From Orbaceae bacterium BiB (GTDB taxonomy: Bacteria; Pseudomonadota; Gammaproteobacteria; Enterobacterales; Orbaceae): a DNA stretch of 64,000 nt. Both the position numbers and the translations under genes were made by a program. Location of the stretch: assembly GCA_036251205.1 (NCBI GenBank), contig CP133958.1, positions 1,736,001 to 1,800,000 on the forward strand, given 5' to 3'. The notes beneath the pieces were generated by a model. It made no database searches. It saw only the letters and a program-made list of their open reading frames with translations, and had not been told where the DNA came from. Below are positions 8,335 through 17,033 of the stretch, in pieces (within the stretch, counting starts at the first letter, position 1; each line of letters opens with the position of its first letter).

Positions 8335-9243
8335 CTATACATCAAACTTGATTCCCTCTGATAACCATTGATAAGCAAGCTTGTCCCGCCACCAATTCAA
8401 TGCTTGACCATTTTCACCTGTTCGCCATGCTAGGTAGAAAATCTCATCAGGTTTTGGCTCCATAACTGAAATTTCAATTAGTTGGCCTTGCTTAAGTGCA
8501 GTTTCAACACAAATACGCGGTAAAAACCCATGACCAATCCCCGCTTTTTGTAACGCAATCTTATCGGCTAATGTACTAACTGTAATCTGTTTTTGTCCGT
8601 CATATAAACCCGTTGTTCGTAAAGGTAAATGTTTTGCACTATCGCTAATCACAATAGCTGTATGTGCAAGTAGTTGATGTTTACTTAACGGTTGCGACTG
8701 TTGGGCTAAAGGATGATTAGGAGCAACACAAAAAACAAAAGATAGACTGCCGACAGGGTAAGTCTTATAGCCACCACCTGATGGTCCAAGGCCTGCGGCT
8801 ATAATAAGATCGGCTCGCTGTTGTACTAATGCTTCCCAGGCCCCCATCATTACTTCGTGTTTAAAATGTAAGCGAGTGTTATAAGGAGATTGTATAAACT
8901 CCTCAAGTTTACTATTAAGAATTGAGATTGGAAGAAGCGCATCCAAAGCGATATTGAGTTCAATTTCAACGCCTTGAGACATTTTATACAATCTTGACTC
9001 TAAATGATGAGCAGCCGTAAGTAAACAACGCCCTTCCTCCAATAATGCTTGTCCAAGCAAAGTCAATTTAACCTGTGGTCCATTTCGTTCAAATAATGTG
9101 ATCCCCATCTGTTCTTCTAACTTACTAACGGTATAAGATATCGTTGAAGGAACACGATGTAACTGTTCTGCCGCAGCTGAAAATGAACCTGTTCTGACAA
9201 TTGTATCGATCGTATTAATTGCATCTAATGATAAACGTAGCAT
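8335..9243 (-). CDS. LysR-family transcriptional regulator (YhaJ-like), divergent from a pirin gene
   Basis: A 302-residue LTTR. The N-terminal winged HTH covers residues 1-62 (IDTIVRTGSFSAAAEQLHRVPSTISYTVSKLEEQMGITLFERNG); the remainder is a LysR substrate-binding domain of two alpha/beta lobes. The recognition segment RVPSTISYTVSKLE resembles E. coli YhaJ, whose gene is also divergent from a pirin (yhaK). The shared 190-bp divergent spacer makes the adjacent pirin gene its likely target, in the usual LTTR layout. The effector is unknown. Family certain, orthology moderate. Confidence 0.88.
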   Translation of the reverse strand: MLRLSLDAINTIDTIVRTGSFSAAAEQLHRVPSTISYTVSKLEEQMGITLFERNGPQVKLTLLGQALLEEGRCLLTAAHHLESRLYKMSQGVEIELNIALDALLPISILNSKLEEFIQSPYNTRLHFKHEVMMGAWEALVQQRADLIIAAGLGPSGGGYKTYPVGSLSFVFCVAPNHPLAQQSQPLSKHQLLAHTAIVISDSAKHLPLRTTGLYDGQKQITVSTLADKIALQKAGIGHGFLPRICVETALKQGQLIEISVMEPKPDEIFYLAWRTGENGQALNWWRDKLAYQWLSEGIKFDV

Positions 9244-9433
9244 CTCAATCCCTATTTCTACATTCGATTTTTTCGAAAATTACTTTGCAATTTACTCGCT
9301 TTTAAATCAAAAAAAATCAATTAACATAATAAACATAAAGGTAAAAAATAATTTAAAATTTACAAGATAGATTTGATTATATCCGTAACACTAAGTCTTG
9401 GATAGTCTCTTTCTATCGTAATAGGAGCTAATA

Positions 9434-10153
9434 ATGTTTGAACTACGCAAAGCACAAGATCGAGGTATAAGTAATCAGGGTTGGTTAAAATCGCAGCACA
9501 CCTTTTCATTTGCACATTACTACGATCCAAAGCAGGTCGGATTTTCTGATTTGTTAGTCATTAATGATGATCGAGTTGCGGCTAACCAAGGGTTCGGAAG
9601 CCATCCTCATCATAATATGGAGATCTTTTCCTATGTTCTCGATGGTAAACTTGCTCATCGAGATTCGATGGGAAATGGTTCAGTCATTCAACCCGGTGAT
9701 GTACAGCTAATGGGTGCAGGTACTGGTGTATTACATAGTGAGATGAATCCACAAACAGATCATGAAGTACATTTTTTACAAATTTGGATTGTACCAGCAC
9801 GAAAAGGCAGTAAACCAAATTATCAACAAGTACATTTTAGTCATGAAGATAAACGAGGCAAATTGCGTTTAATTATCTCACCTAATGGAGAAGATAATTC
9901 CCTATTGATAAATCAAGATATCCACGTTTATGCTGGATTATTTAATGATAATGAAAAAGCGACACTCAAACTAGCAGATAATCGTTATGCTTATGTACAT
10001 CTAGCAACAGGAGAGCTCTCTCTTAATGGTATTGAATTGCATGCTGGGGATGGCGTTCGTGTTCGTCATGAGCAAGTATTAAATTTCACAGCAGGAAAGA
10101 ATGCTGAAGTATTAGTATTTGATATGCGCCCATCGGAATTGCCCGAAATGTAA
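9434..10153 (+). CDS. Pirin family bicupin (YhhW/YhaK-like)
   Basis: A 239-residue bicupin. The N-terminal cupin carries the metal site: HPHHNMEI (two His) and, about 45 residues later, HSEMN (His and Glu), matching YhhW, where they hold a divalent metal. The opening ELRKAQDRG..GWL and TFSFAHYYDP are pirin hallmarks. E. coli homologues have quercetin 2,3-dioxygenase activity in vitro or act as redox sensors; the physiological substrate is unsettled. AGGAG lies 7 bp before the ATG. It is transcribed divergently from the LysR gene. Sequence is nearer YhhW than YhaK, but the gene context is that of yhaJ-yhaK. Confidence 0.9.
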   Translation: MFELRKAQDRGISNQGWLKSQHTFSFAHYYDPKQVGFSDLLVINDDRVAANQGFGSHPHHNMEIFSYVLDGKLAHRDSMGNGSVIQPGDVQLMGAGTGVLHSEMNPQTDHEVHFLQIWIVPARKGSKPNYQQVHFSHEDKRGKLRLIISPNGEDNSLLINQDIHVYAGLFNDNEKATLKLADNRYAYVHLATGELSLNGIELHAGDGVRVRHEQVLNFTAGKNAEVLVFDMRPSELPEM

Positions 10154-10207
10154 TAAAGCGTATCAACAGCACGTCCTAAGTAGACGTTTTTAGACGATAA
10201 TAAATCG

Positions 10208-10242
10208 CCGTTAAGTGAACGACATAGATACTCACTTAACGG
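10208..10242. terminator. Hairpin between convergent pirin and melR genes
   Basis: An 11-bp perfect stem (CCGTTAAGTGA pairing with TCACTTAACGG) around a 13-nt loop fills the gap between the two convergent stop codons. It is followed by only TTT on the plus strand, so termination efficiency is uncertain. Confidence 0.55.
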
Positions 10243-10243
10243 T

Positions 10244-11194
10244 TTACACGGATTCCATAATGGCGGGTACTTTATCAGATAAATAAGCCTGCATCTGTTT
10301 ACGATATTTATTCGGAGTAATACCTACAACTTTTTGAAAGGTATCATAAAATCGGCTACTAGCATTAAATCCTACCGTTAGGGCAATATCATAAATACTA
10401 TGATTGCTATCACTTAATAATACTTTGGCATGGTTGATACGCATTGCGGTAATATACTGTTTAATAGTTAACTGCATAACCCGCTGAAAAATACCCATCG
10501 CATAATTACCATTCAATTTAACATGTTCTGCAATCTGTTCAATAGTGAGGCTTTGATCGTGATGAGCAGCAATATACTCAAGTATTTGACTAACATAAAA
10601 TAAAGAGTGTTTAGATAGTGCGTGTGGGTGAGTTTTTGGGGTTTTATTGATCAGCAATGAATTCCAACCGAGTAAATCAAAACGTTTAAGCATTAGTGCA
10701 ATTTCGCTAATCGCTAACTGTCTAAATTCAGGATGTTGCTGAGCCAAATCAGCTTGCCACCGCGCAACTTCGTGCTCTGTTAATTGCTGTTCAATACGAG
10801 AACAAATCACCATTCCATGAGTAACATGGCTAATTAAATTTTTATGTAATGGCCAAGATAAAAATAGATGCATCGGTAAATTAAAAATAGCCATTCGTTG
10901 ACAATGACCCGTGTCAATTAGTTGATGAGGTACACATGCCCAAAAAAGTGTAATATGCCCTTTTTTTATCGTGACTTTTTCGCCATTAATCAAATAAGTA
11001 ACATCATCATCAAAAGGTAAATTGACCTCAACTTGACCATGCCAATGACTATTTTGCATTGTATCAGGCTGACGCAATTCAATATCCATCCGCTGATATT
11101 CGGAATAAAGTGACAATGGACCCGGCGATGGTGAATCAGCCGTCGAATAACTCATGGCTGATGCTACTTGATTGGACAGCGGTACATTTAACAT
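10244..11194 (-). CDS. melR: MelR, AraC-family activator of melibiose catabolism
   Basis: A 316-residue regulator that follows E. coli MelR nearly throughout: LSLYSEYQRM, SHWHGQVEVN, GHITLFWAC.PHQL.DTG, FNLPMHLFLSWPL. The N-terminal half is the cupin-like melibiose-sensing domain. The C-terminal 100 residues hold two AraC helix-turn-helix motifs (LTIEQIAEHVKLNGNYAMGIF and IYDIALTVGFNASSRFY). It activates melA transcription together with CRP in E. coli. GAGG lies 7 bp upstream of the ATG. It is divergent from melA, and the shared intergenic region holds an inverted repeat that may be its operator. It is about 14 residues longer at the N-terminus than the E. coli protein. Confidence 0.95.
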   Translation of the reverse strand: MLNVPLSNQVASAMSYSTADSPSPGPLSLYSEYQRMDIELRQPDTMQNSHWHGQVEVNLPFDDDVTYLINGEKVTIKKGHITLFWACVPHQLIDTGHCQRMAIFNLPMHLFLSWPLHKNLISHVTHGMVICSRIEQQLTEHEVARWQADLAQQHPEFRQLAISEIALMLKRFDLLGWNSLLINKTPKTHPHALSKHSLFYVSQILEYIAAHHDQSLTIEQIAEHVKLNGNYAMGIFQRVMQLTIKQYITAMRINHAKVLLSDSNHSIYDIALTVGFNASSRFYDTFQKVVGITPNKYRKQMQAYLSDKVPAIMESV

Positions 11195-11262
11195 GTTATC
11201 ACCTCACTTAACGCTATAGTTCTCTTATTCTAAAGCAATATTCCGTATTTTCTATCACTTTA

Positions 11263-11314
11263 TCCTAAAAACTCATAAGCTATTATCGAAATCACAAGAT
11301 ATGAGCTTTTAGGA
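11263..11314. promoter_or_regulatory. Inverted repeat in the melR-melA divergent promoter region
   Basis: Fourteen bases, TCCTAAAAACTCAT (11263-11276), are repeated in inverted form at 11301-11314 (ATGAGCTTTTAGGA) with one mismatch and a 24-bp spacer that contains ATCACA. The position between the two start codons suits a MelR operator with a CRP half-site. This is inference, because the MelR consensus was not checked. Confidence 0.5.
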
Positions 11315-11405
11315 ATTTAGTCTCAACGATGAGGAAGATTTTAGTAATCTCCTAGGCTACGATAAAGTCATCAAACACTCATACATATAACAGAGGTTAA
11401 TAACG

Positions 11406-12758
11406 ATGACAGCTCCTAAAATTACCTTTATCGGCGCAGGCTCAACTGTATTTGTAAAAAATATTTTGGGTGATATTTTTCACCGTCCTGCACTTAAAAA
11501 TGCACACATTGCTTTAATGGATATTAATGAAACACGCCTACAAGAATCAGCTATTGTTGTAAAAAAATTAATGCAATCAGCTAGAGCAACAGGGCAAATT
11601 AGCTGCCATACTAATCAGAAAGAAGCCTTAGAAAAATCAGATTTTGTCATTGTGGCTTTTCAAATTGGTGGGTATGAACCTTGTACAGTGATTGATTTTG
11701 ACGTATGTAAACGTCATGGATTAGAACAAACTATTGCTGATACTTTAGGGCCTGGTGGAATTATGCGCGCATTACGTACAATTCCACATTTATGGAAAAT
11801 TTGTGAAGATATGACTGAAGTCTGCCCTAAGGCCACTATGCTAAATTACGTCAATCCAATGGCGATGAATACTTGGGCAATGTATGAAAAGTATCCGCAT
11901 ATCAAACAAGTGGGTCTATGCCATTCTGTCCAAGGAACAGCCGAAGAATTAGCTAGAGATCTGGATATTCGTTATGACGATCTTCGTTATCGCTGTGCGG
12001 GTATTAACCATATGGCATTTTATCTTGAAATTGAGAAAAAAGATGACCAAGGTCATTACCATAGTATTTATCCAGCCTTACTCTCTGCATTTGAAAAAGG
12101 CCAGGCACCAAAGCCAAATCCACATGGCAACCCACGCTGTAAGAATTTAGTACGTTATGAAATGTTTAAAAAATTAGGCTATTTTGTAACTGAATCATCC
12201 GAACATTTTGCCGAGTATACACCTTATTTTATCAAACCTAACCGACCTGATTTAATCGAACGCTATCAAGTTCCATTGGATGAGTATCCAAAACGCTGTG
12301 TAGAGCAGATCGCGAACTGGAAAAAAGAATTAGCTGAATATCAAAATGCAGAACGTATTGATATCAAACAATCAAAAGAGTATGCAAGTACCATAATTAA
12401 CTCAATTTGGACTGGCGAACCTAGCGTTATTTATGGCAATGTTAGAAATAATCATTTGATTGATAATTTACCAGAAGGTTGCTGTGTTGAAGTCGCCTGT
12501 TTGGTTGATGCCAATGGAATTACACCAACCAAAGTTGGAAAATTACCAAGCCATTTAGCTGCGCTCATGCAAACTAATATTAATGTACAAACATTAGTTA
12601 CAGAAGCTATTTTGCGCGAAGATAAAAATAGTGTCTACTACGCAGCATTACTTGATCCACATACAGCAGTGGTATTAAGCATTGATGAAATTTATGCCTT
12701 AATTGATGACTTAATTGGTGCTCATGGTGATTGGCTACCAAGCTGGCTACATCAGTAA
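11406..12758 (+). CDS. melA: Alpha-galactosidase MelA (GH4)
   Basis: A 450-residue GH4 glycosidase, the same length as E. coli MelA (451). It hydrolyses melibiose to galactose and glucose in the cytoplasm by an NAD+- and Mn2+-dependent redox mechanism. The N-terminal Rossmann motif is ITFIGAGSTVF. The metal-ligand region is LCHSVQGT (Cys and His) and GINHMAFYLE, with LNYVNPMAMN and TLGPGGIMRA also matching. AGAGG lies 9 bp before the ATG. Divergent melR is the expected activator. The melibiose carrier gene melB, normally next, is absent: the following 350 bp hold no gene. Uptake must use another transporter. Confidence 0.96.
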   Translation: MTAPKITFIGAGSTVFVKNILGDIFHRPALKNAHIALMDINETRLQESAIVVKKLMQSARATGQISCHTNQKEALEKSDFVIVAFQIGGYEPCTVIDFDVCKRHGLEQTIADTLGPGGIMRALRTIPHLWKICEDMTEVCPKATMLNYVNPMAMNTWAMYEKYPHIKQVGLCHSVQGTAEELARDLDIRYDDLRYRCAGINHMAFYLEIEKKDDQGHYHSIYPALLSAFEKGQAPKPNPHGNPRCKNLVRYEMFKKLGYFVTESSEHFAEYTPYFIKPNRPDLIERYQVPLDEYPKRCVEQIANWKKELAEYQNAERIDIKQSKEYASTIINSIWTGEPSVIYGNVRNNHLIDNLPEGCCVEVACLVDANGITPTKVGKLPSHLAALMQTNINVQTLVTEAILREDKNSVYYAALLDPHTAVVLSIDEIYALIDDLIGAHGDWLPSWLHQ

Positions 12759-13109
12759 TATAATATTGATGTTAAAGCTATCCATTTGGCGGGCTTTAAC
12801 ATCTACCCCCTTAGAGAAGGTGACTTTTTACCTCAATAAAGGTGATTATTCTGCAATGTTCAAAGAAGATAAGTCATTGATAATATATTTTGTATTGTCT
12901 ATATCACAATACAAAATATCGTTCTCACTTTATCTGAATGTCATAAATACAAACCAAAAATTAATACCTAAAAACTTACCATGCCAAAATGACCAATAAA
13001 CGACCAAATAGCCTTACAAAAGCAAACAAAAAGATCATCAAAACTATTCGCTTTAACCACTTAAATTTGATAGGATTTGCGCAATAAGTCAACATATTGG
13101 AATATGTTT
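12759..13109. other. Gene-free spacer after melA with two hairpins
   Basis: The first hairpin pairs GATGTTAAAGC (12768-12778) with GCTTTAACATC (12793-12803) just after the melA stop. The second is a perfect 14-bp stem at 12885-12898 / 12906-12919 (ATATTTTGTATTGT) around a 7-nt loop. Neither has a long T run on the plus strand. No melB remnant is recognisable in translation. Confidence 0.5.
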
Positions 13110-14030
13110 ATGTCAAAAAATCTTTATCCGTTATTTGTGCTGTTAACACTCCTATTTGTACGCCCTGTTTATGCAACAGAAGAATCTAAAAATGACATAC
13201 AAACCATTATATCGGCTGCCGAGCAGGGAGATACCGAATCACAATTTAGTTTAGGTGTTATATATCATGATGGATTAGGGGTGGAACCAAATTATGCTGA
13301 GGCGTTAAAATGGTATACCCTAGCCGCCGAGAAAGGTGATACTTTTGCACAAAATAATCTCGCTGTTATGTATAATCTGGGACAAGGCGTAGAGCAAAAT
13401 AGCGCGGAAGCGTTGAAATGGTATACCTTAGCCGCGAAACAAGGCAATGCATCGGCACAATATAACTTAGGCGATCTTTATTATCATGGTCGAGGTGTCA
13501 CTCAAGACTATATAGAAGCCTTTAACTGGTATATTGAAGCTGCCCAACAGGGAGATTCAAGTGCTCAATATAGCTTAGGTAACCTCTATTATCGAGGACA
13601 AGGAGTTACACAAGATTATGATAAAGCGATCAAATGGTATGCTCGAGCCGCAGAACAAAATAATGCCGATGCCCAAAATAATCTAGGAATAATGTATAGT
13701 AGCGGGAAAGCAATTAAACAAGATTATACTGAAGCATTAAAATGGTATTTTTTAGCAGCTAAACAAGGCAATGCATCAGCGCAAAACAATCTTGGCATTA
13801 TGTATGCAAATGGTCTTGGTGTAAAACAAGATTATGCTGAGGCAATACAGTGGTATACCTTAGCAGCTGAACAAAATTATCCATATGCACAATATAGCCT
13901 AAGTATTATCTATCAAAATGGTTTAGGCGGAACAAAAGATTTAGCTCTCGCAAAAAAATATGCTAACGAGGCATGTGATAATCATGATCAAGCAGGCTGC
14001 GATTTATTTAATAAACTTGAGCAAGAGTGA
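13110..14030 (+). CDS. Secreted Sel1-repeat (tetratricopeptide-like) protein
   Basis: An N-terminal signal peptide (SKNLYPLFVLLTLLFVRPVYA, cleavage before TEES) is followed by about seven tandem 36-residue Sel1 repeats of the pattern A..LG.MY..G.GV.QDY.EA.KWY..AA.QG. They build an alpha-solenoid, usually a protein-binding scaffold in the periplasm or outside the cell. The ATG at 13110 is chosen because GGA lies 8 bp upstream; the ATG at 13104 is also possible, and a TTG at 13077 unlikely. The C-terminus (ACDNHDQAGCDLF) carries two Cys that could form a disulfide, as in HcpA-like proteins. The partner is unknown; it stands alone. Confidence 0.85.
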   Translation: MSKNLYPLFVLLTLLFVRPVYATEESKNDIQTIISAAEQGDTESQFSLGVIYHDGLGVEPNYAEALKWYTLAAEKGDTFAQNNLAVMYNLGQGVEQNSAEALKWYTLAAKQGNASAQYNLGDLYYHGRGVTQDYIEAFNWYIEAAQQGDSSAQYSLGNLYYRGQGVTQDYDKAIKWYARAAEQNNADAQNNLGIMYSSGKAIKQDYTEALKWYFLAAKQGNASAQNNLGIMYANGLGVKQDYAEAIQWYTLAAEQNYPYAQYSLSIIYQNGLGGTKDLALAKKYANEACDNHDQAGCDLFNKLEQE

Positions 14031-14147
14031 AACGGCTAAGCAAATTACTGTTGTAGCAAAATAAGGGCGAATATTAATTCGATTAATCAAAAATAGCAGC
14101 TTATAACAAGACTATTAGTGAATAAATATCCGCCTTATGTACTGGAT

Positions 14148-14612
14148 TTAAGATTTACGGACTCTTAACGTTAAACCTTTGAGGAAATTTCGTAATAGTT
14201 GATCACCACATTTACGATAGTTTTTATGATCCGCTTTGCGGAAAATAGCACTTAACTCAGGTTTGGAAACTCGAAAATCTACCGATGAATAAATATCAAG
14301 AAGATCTGTATCTTTTAATGCAAATGCGGCACGCAGTTTTTTCATCACAATATTGTTAGTCATCACCGGTTCGATCTCTGGCGCAGGGAAACGATCATCT
14401 TTACCTCGACGGAAAAAAATTAAACCATTTAAAAAATGAGCCATAACATAGTCTGGACACTCCTTATAATCCGCATCATCTTCCGCTTTTAGCCAACAGG
14501 TCATATCTGTAACATCAACCTCAATGCCTGCTAGCTTAACAACTTCAACCATTTTCGAATCATTTAGACCAAGCATATAACGAATACTACGTAGTGTGTA
14601 ATTATTTACCAT
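14148..14612 (-). CDS. yehS: DUF1456 family protein YehS
   Basis: About 154 residues forming two copies of the DUF1456 module: residues 4-66 (LRSIRYMLGLNDSKMVEV..FLNGLIFFRRGKDD) and 74-end (IVMKKLRAAFALKDTDLLDI..DHKNYRKCGDQLLRNFLKGL). It matches E. coli YehS along its length; function is unknown. The ATG at 14612 is preferred to the TTG at 14624, because GGA lies 8 bp upstream and the E. coli protein begins there. It is convergent with the Sel1-repeat gene. Confidence 0.9.
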   Translation of the reverse strand: MVNNYTLRSIRYMLGLNDSKMVEVVKLAGIEVDVTDMTCWLKAEDDADYKECPDYVMAHFLNGLIFFRRGKDDRFPAPEIEPVMTNNIVMKKLRAAFALKDTDLLDIYSSVDFRVSKPELSAIFRKADHKNYRKCGDQLLRNFLKGLTLRVRKS

Positions 14613-14844
14613 AACAGATTCCAAGTGTTACTACCTTATTTTGCCCGCTATACTACCGTGGAATGCTTATTTAGTTAAGTAAAATAGCACAATAGAAAAC
14701 CACAGGAGACAAAACTGAACAATCTGTTAATAATGAATCATCAATTATAATGCGACAATTCGTTATAATATTGATGTAAATTAACATTCTAGTGAAAAAA
14801 CTGATAGCCTTCCTATTCGTCTCTCAATTTATTATTATATCCGA

Positions 14845-15672
14845 TAATTATTAAAATACCTCAATAATGGTGAATCAAAAACAATTACAACCCTGGCGAA
14901 AGAAATTCACCACTCTCCCCCTCTGTCAGTAATATTATTAAAGAGATGTCAGCGCAGGGTTTTATTGATGAAAAAGCGGATCCATCTGATGGCCGTAAAA
15001 ATTTCATCACATTATCAAACAAAGGATATGATGTTTCGAATCAATTAGTTGAGCAGTATGCGGATGTAACATCTGCCATCAATAATATTGCTAAACAAAC
15101 AACACACAATTTATAGCAAGCCATTGAAGAGTGGGAATTTCCTGTTAGCAGAAAAATCATTATTCAAACGTGTCGAAGAAGAAAAAAAACATCGTGAAAG
15201 CCAAGAGGTCGACATTATTAATTACCAACCAATTTATCAACATATATTCCAATCTCTAAATGAAGCATGGATTAGTCGCTATTTTGAAATGGAAGAAGCC
15301 GATCATAAAGTACTTGCCGATCCTCAACAATCAATCATCAAAAATGGCGGCTATATTTTTGTTGTCTTATATAAGCAAGAACCTGTTGGGGTATATGCAC
15401 TATTAAAAATGTCAGATCCCGATTATGACTATGAATTAGTGAAAATGGCAGTTTCATCAACTGCTCAGGGTAAAAATATTGGCTTTCTATTAGGTCAAGC
15501 AGCGATTAAAAAGGCTTTGGAGCTAGGCGCTAATAAACTGTATTTAGAGAGTAATACAATGTTAAAACCAGCTATAAATCTTTATCAAAAATTAGGCTTT
15601 AAAAAAGTTGTACGAAATTATACACCATACCAACGTTGTAATATTCAAATGGAGTTATCATTGAAGAAGTAA
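14845..15672 (+). pseudogene. Broken MarR-GNAT fusion gene (regulator/acetyltransferase)
   Basis: Conceptual translation stitched across frames gives a MarR wing-helix region (KYLNNGESKTITTLAKEIHHSP, then VSNIIKEMSAQGFIDEKADPSDGRKNFITLS) running into a GNAT domain. Lesions seen: TAA at 14845; a missing base in the C run at 14917-14921 that shifts frame; TAG at 15114 where QAIEEWEF follows; and one extra base at about 15141, after which LLAEKSLFKRV continues in the third frame. Intact homologues are single proteins of about 300 residues. The N-terminal start could not be located. The acetyltransferase half remains open and is listed separately. Confidence 0.75.
15088..15672 (+). CDS. GNAT acetyltransferase domain, C-terminal remnant of the MarR-GNAT gene
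   Basis: The open frame of 194 codons starts at a TTG inside the disrupted region. Its first 18 codons are out-of-frame sequence, and homologous sequence begins at about 15142 (LLAEKSLFKRV). The GNAT fold is recognisable: strand GGYIFVVLYKQEPVGVYAL, acetyl-CoA loop VSSTAQGKNIGFLLGQAAIKKA, then KLYLESNTMLKPAINLYQKLGFKKV. The domain itself seems intact and could still be made if a start is used, but no ribosome site is evident. In intact fusions the MarR part may tie the enzyme to DNA or ligand sensing; that part is destroyed here. Confidence 0.6.
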   Translation: MLNKQHTIYSKPLKSGNFLLAEKSLFKRVEEEKKHRESQEVDIINYQPIYQHIFQSLNEAWISRYFEMEEADHKVLADPQQSIIKNGGYIFVVLYKQEPVGVYALLKMSDPDYDYELVKMAVSSTAQGKNIGFLLGQAAIKKALELGANKLYLESNTMLKPAINLYQKLGFKKVVRNYTPYQRCNIQMELSLKK

Positions 15673-15708
15673 AAAGAAAGATATTAAGCATATCTTTAAA
15701 ATTTATGA

Positions 15709-15753
15709 TGATATGCTATCTGATAATTCAATAACTGATAAGATAGCATATCA
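15709..15753. terminator. Bidirectional hairpin between GNAT remnant and mntP
   Basis: A perfect 13-bp stem (TGATATGCTATCT / AGATAGCATATCA) closes a 19-nt loop between the two convergent genes. The flanking sequence is AT-rich but lacks a clean T run. Confidence 0.55.
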
Positions 15754-15767
15754 ATAAAGATCATTGG

Positions 15768-16331
15768 TTAGGCAGAGAGATGCTGATATAAGGTAAAAGC
15801 ACCAATAAAGATGAGTACCAATCCGCCAACTAATTCAGCTTTTTTACCGACAAAACAACCGATTTTTTTACCTAGTAAAATACCAATAGTCACCATAATA
15901 CAAGTTGCCAGTCCAATCATACCAGCAGCAAAGACAATATTTACCGATGCTAAAGCTAAGCCAACACCGACAGCAAAGGCATCAATGCTAGTTGAAATTG
16001 CAGTCAAAACCAGCATCACCATCGAACCTTTGAGTGACTCTTCCTGACAAGCTTGTTCTTGTTTAAGGCTGTTATAGATCATACGTAACCCTAAAAAGAG
16101 CATCAATAGGAAAATTATCCAGTGATCCCACTCCTCAATATACTGCACCGCAATATAGCCTAATAGCCAGCCTAAAATCGGAGTAATTGCTTCAATAAAA
16201 CCAAATAGTACCCCCACTTTTAATGCATCAATAAATTTGGGTACCTGAAGTGAAATACCTTTGCATACTGCAACTGCAAACGCATCAGTTGACATTGCAA
16301 ATGACAACAATAGTATTGCTAGAAAACTCAT
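15768..16331 (-). CDS. mntP: Manganese efflux pump MntP
   Basis: A 187-residue inner-membrane protein with six predicted helices in two homologous halves. The halves carry the family's paired acidic motifs: STDAFAVAVCKG near the N-terminus and STSIDAFAVGVGLA in the middle. It exports Mn2+ from the cytoplasm. It is separated by only 40 bp from the upstream pilW-like gene on the same strand, so co-transcription is likely. No yybP-ykoY manganese riboswitch fits in that gap. Confidence 0.95.
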   Translation of the reverse strand: MSFLAILLLSFAMSTDAFAVAVCKGISLQVPKFIDALKVGVLFGFIEAITPILGWLLGYIAVQYIEEWDHWIIFLLMLFLGLRMIYNSLKQEQACQEESLKGSMVMLVLTAISTSIDAFAVGVGLALASVNIVFAAGMIGLATCIMVTIGILLGKKIGCFVGKKAELVGGLVLIFIGAFTLYQHLSA

Positions 16332-16371
16332 AACATATGCTCAATTTTATAATTAAAATAATTGTTATTAG

Positions 16372-17013
16372 TTAATAACGGTTAATAACTGTTAGTAAAT
16401 AATTTGTAATTCTTAAGTCGCCTTTTTGCTCATATAGGCGAGCTGTATTTTCAACGTGTTTACGTCTTGTTGAATCATAGCTAAATAATGTCTTAAAAGC
16501 ATTATCAGCTCGTATGGTATCATCATGTTGAATAGCACAATACCCCATCTGCTCTAAACCATCTATCTTCCATCGAGGTTTATTGAGCTCAATTGCCTGA
16601 GTATAATGTGCTATCGCTTGTTCATAATGATTTGTTGCACATAAAAAAGAACCATAATGGATCTGATATAGACCATTATTTGGCTCCATTTCAGTGATAG
16701 CCTGATAAATCATTTCGGCTTCTTGATACTCACCAACATGTTGATCAAAAAGCGCCATTCCGAGCATGACATTCGGATTATTAGGTGAATACTGATTAGC
16801 AAGGGTTAAATTATAGTGAGCTAATTTAATCTCTTCACTCGTTTTGTCAGTAGGATCTTTGGCTTGAGCTAAATAACCTAATCCAACCTTTAACCTAGCT
16901 AATGCTGCTTTTTCAGGATTAAATTCCTGCTGTTGCTGATCTGTAAACTGACAAGCACTTAACATCGATAATGATAAAATTCCGATTGCAATATAAAGAG
17001 TAGCTTTCAACAT
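16372..17013 (-). CDS. pilW: PilW/PilF-like TPR lipoprotein (type IV pilus biogenesis)
   Basis: A 213-residue outer-membrane lipoprotein. The signal peptide ends in the lipobox LSAC (Cys about 21). At least three TPR units follow (LAHYNLTLANQYSPNNPNVM; EAEMIYQAITEMEPNNGLY; QAIAHYTQAIELNK). PilW/PilF pilots the PilQ secretin to the outer membrane. The place directly downstream of rlmN is the usual pilW locus in gammaproteobacteria, which supports the name. No other pilus gene is in the window. Confidence 0.85.
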   Translation of the reverse strand: MLKATLYIAIGILSLSMLSACQFTDQQQQEFNPEKAALARLKVGLGYLAQAKDPTDKTSEEIKLAHYNLTLANQYSPNNPNVMLGMALFDQHVGEYQEAEMIYQAITEMEPNNGLYQIHYGSFLCATNHYEQAIAHYTQAIELNKPRWKIDGLEQMGYCAIQHDDTIRADNAFKTLFSYDSTRRKHVENTARLYEQKGDLRITNYLLTVINRY

Positions 17014-17033
17014 GATACCGTTACCTTGTATAT

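Noticed and set aside
12715-12999. 94-codon frame overlapping the melA end
   Set aside because: It starts inside melA in another frame, has no family features, and runs through hairpins.
16332-16371. Manganese riboswitch before mntP
   Set aside because: The gap to the upstream gene is 40 bp, too short for a yybP-ykoY element.
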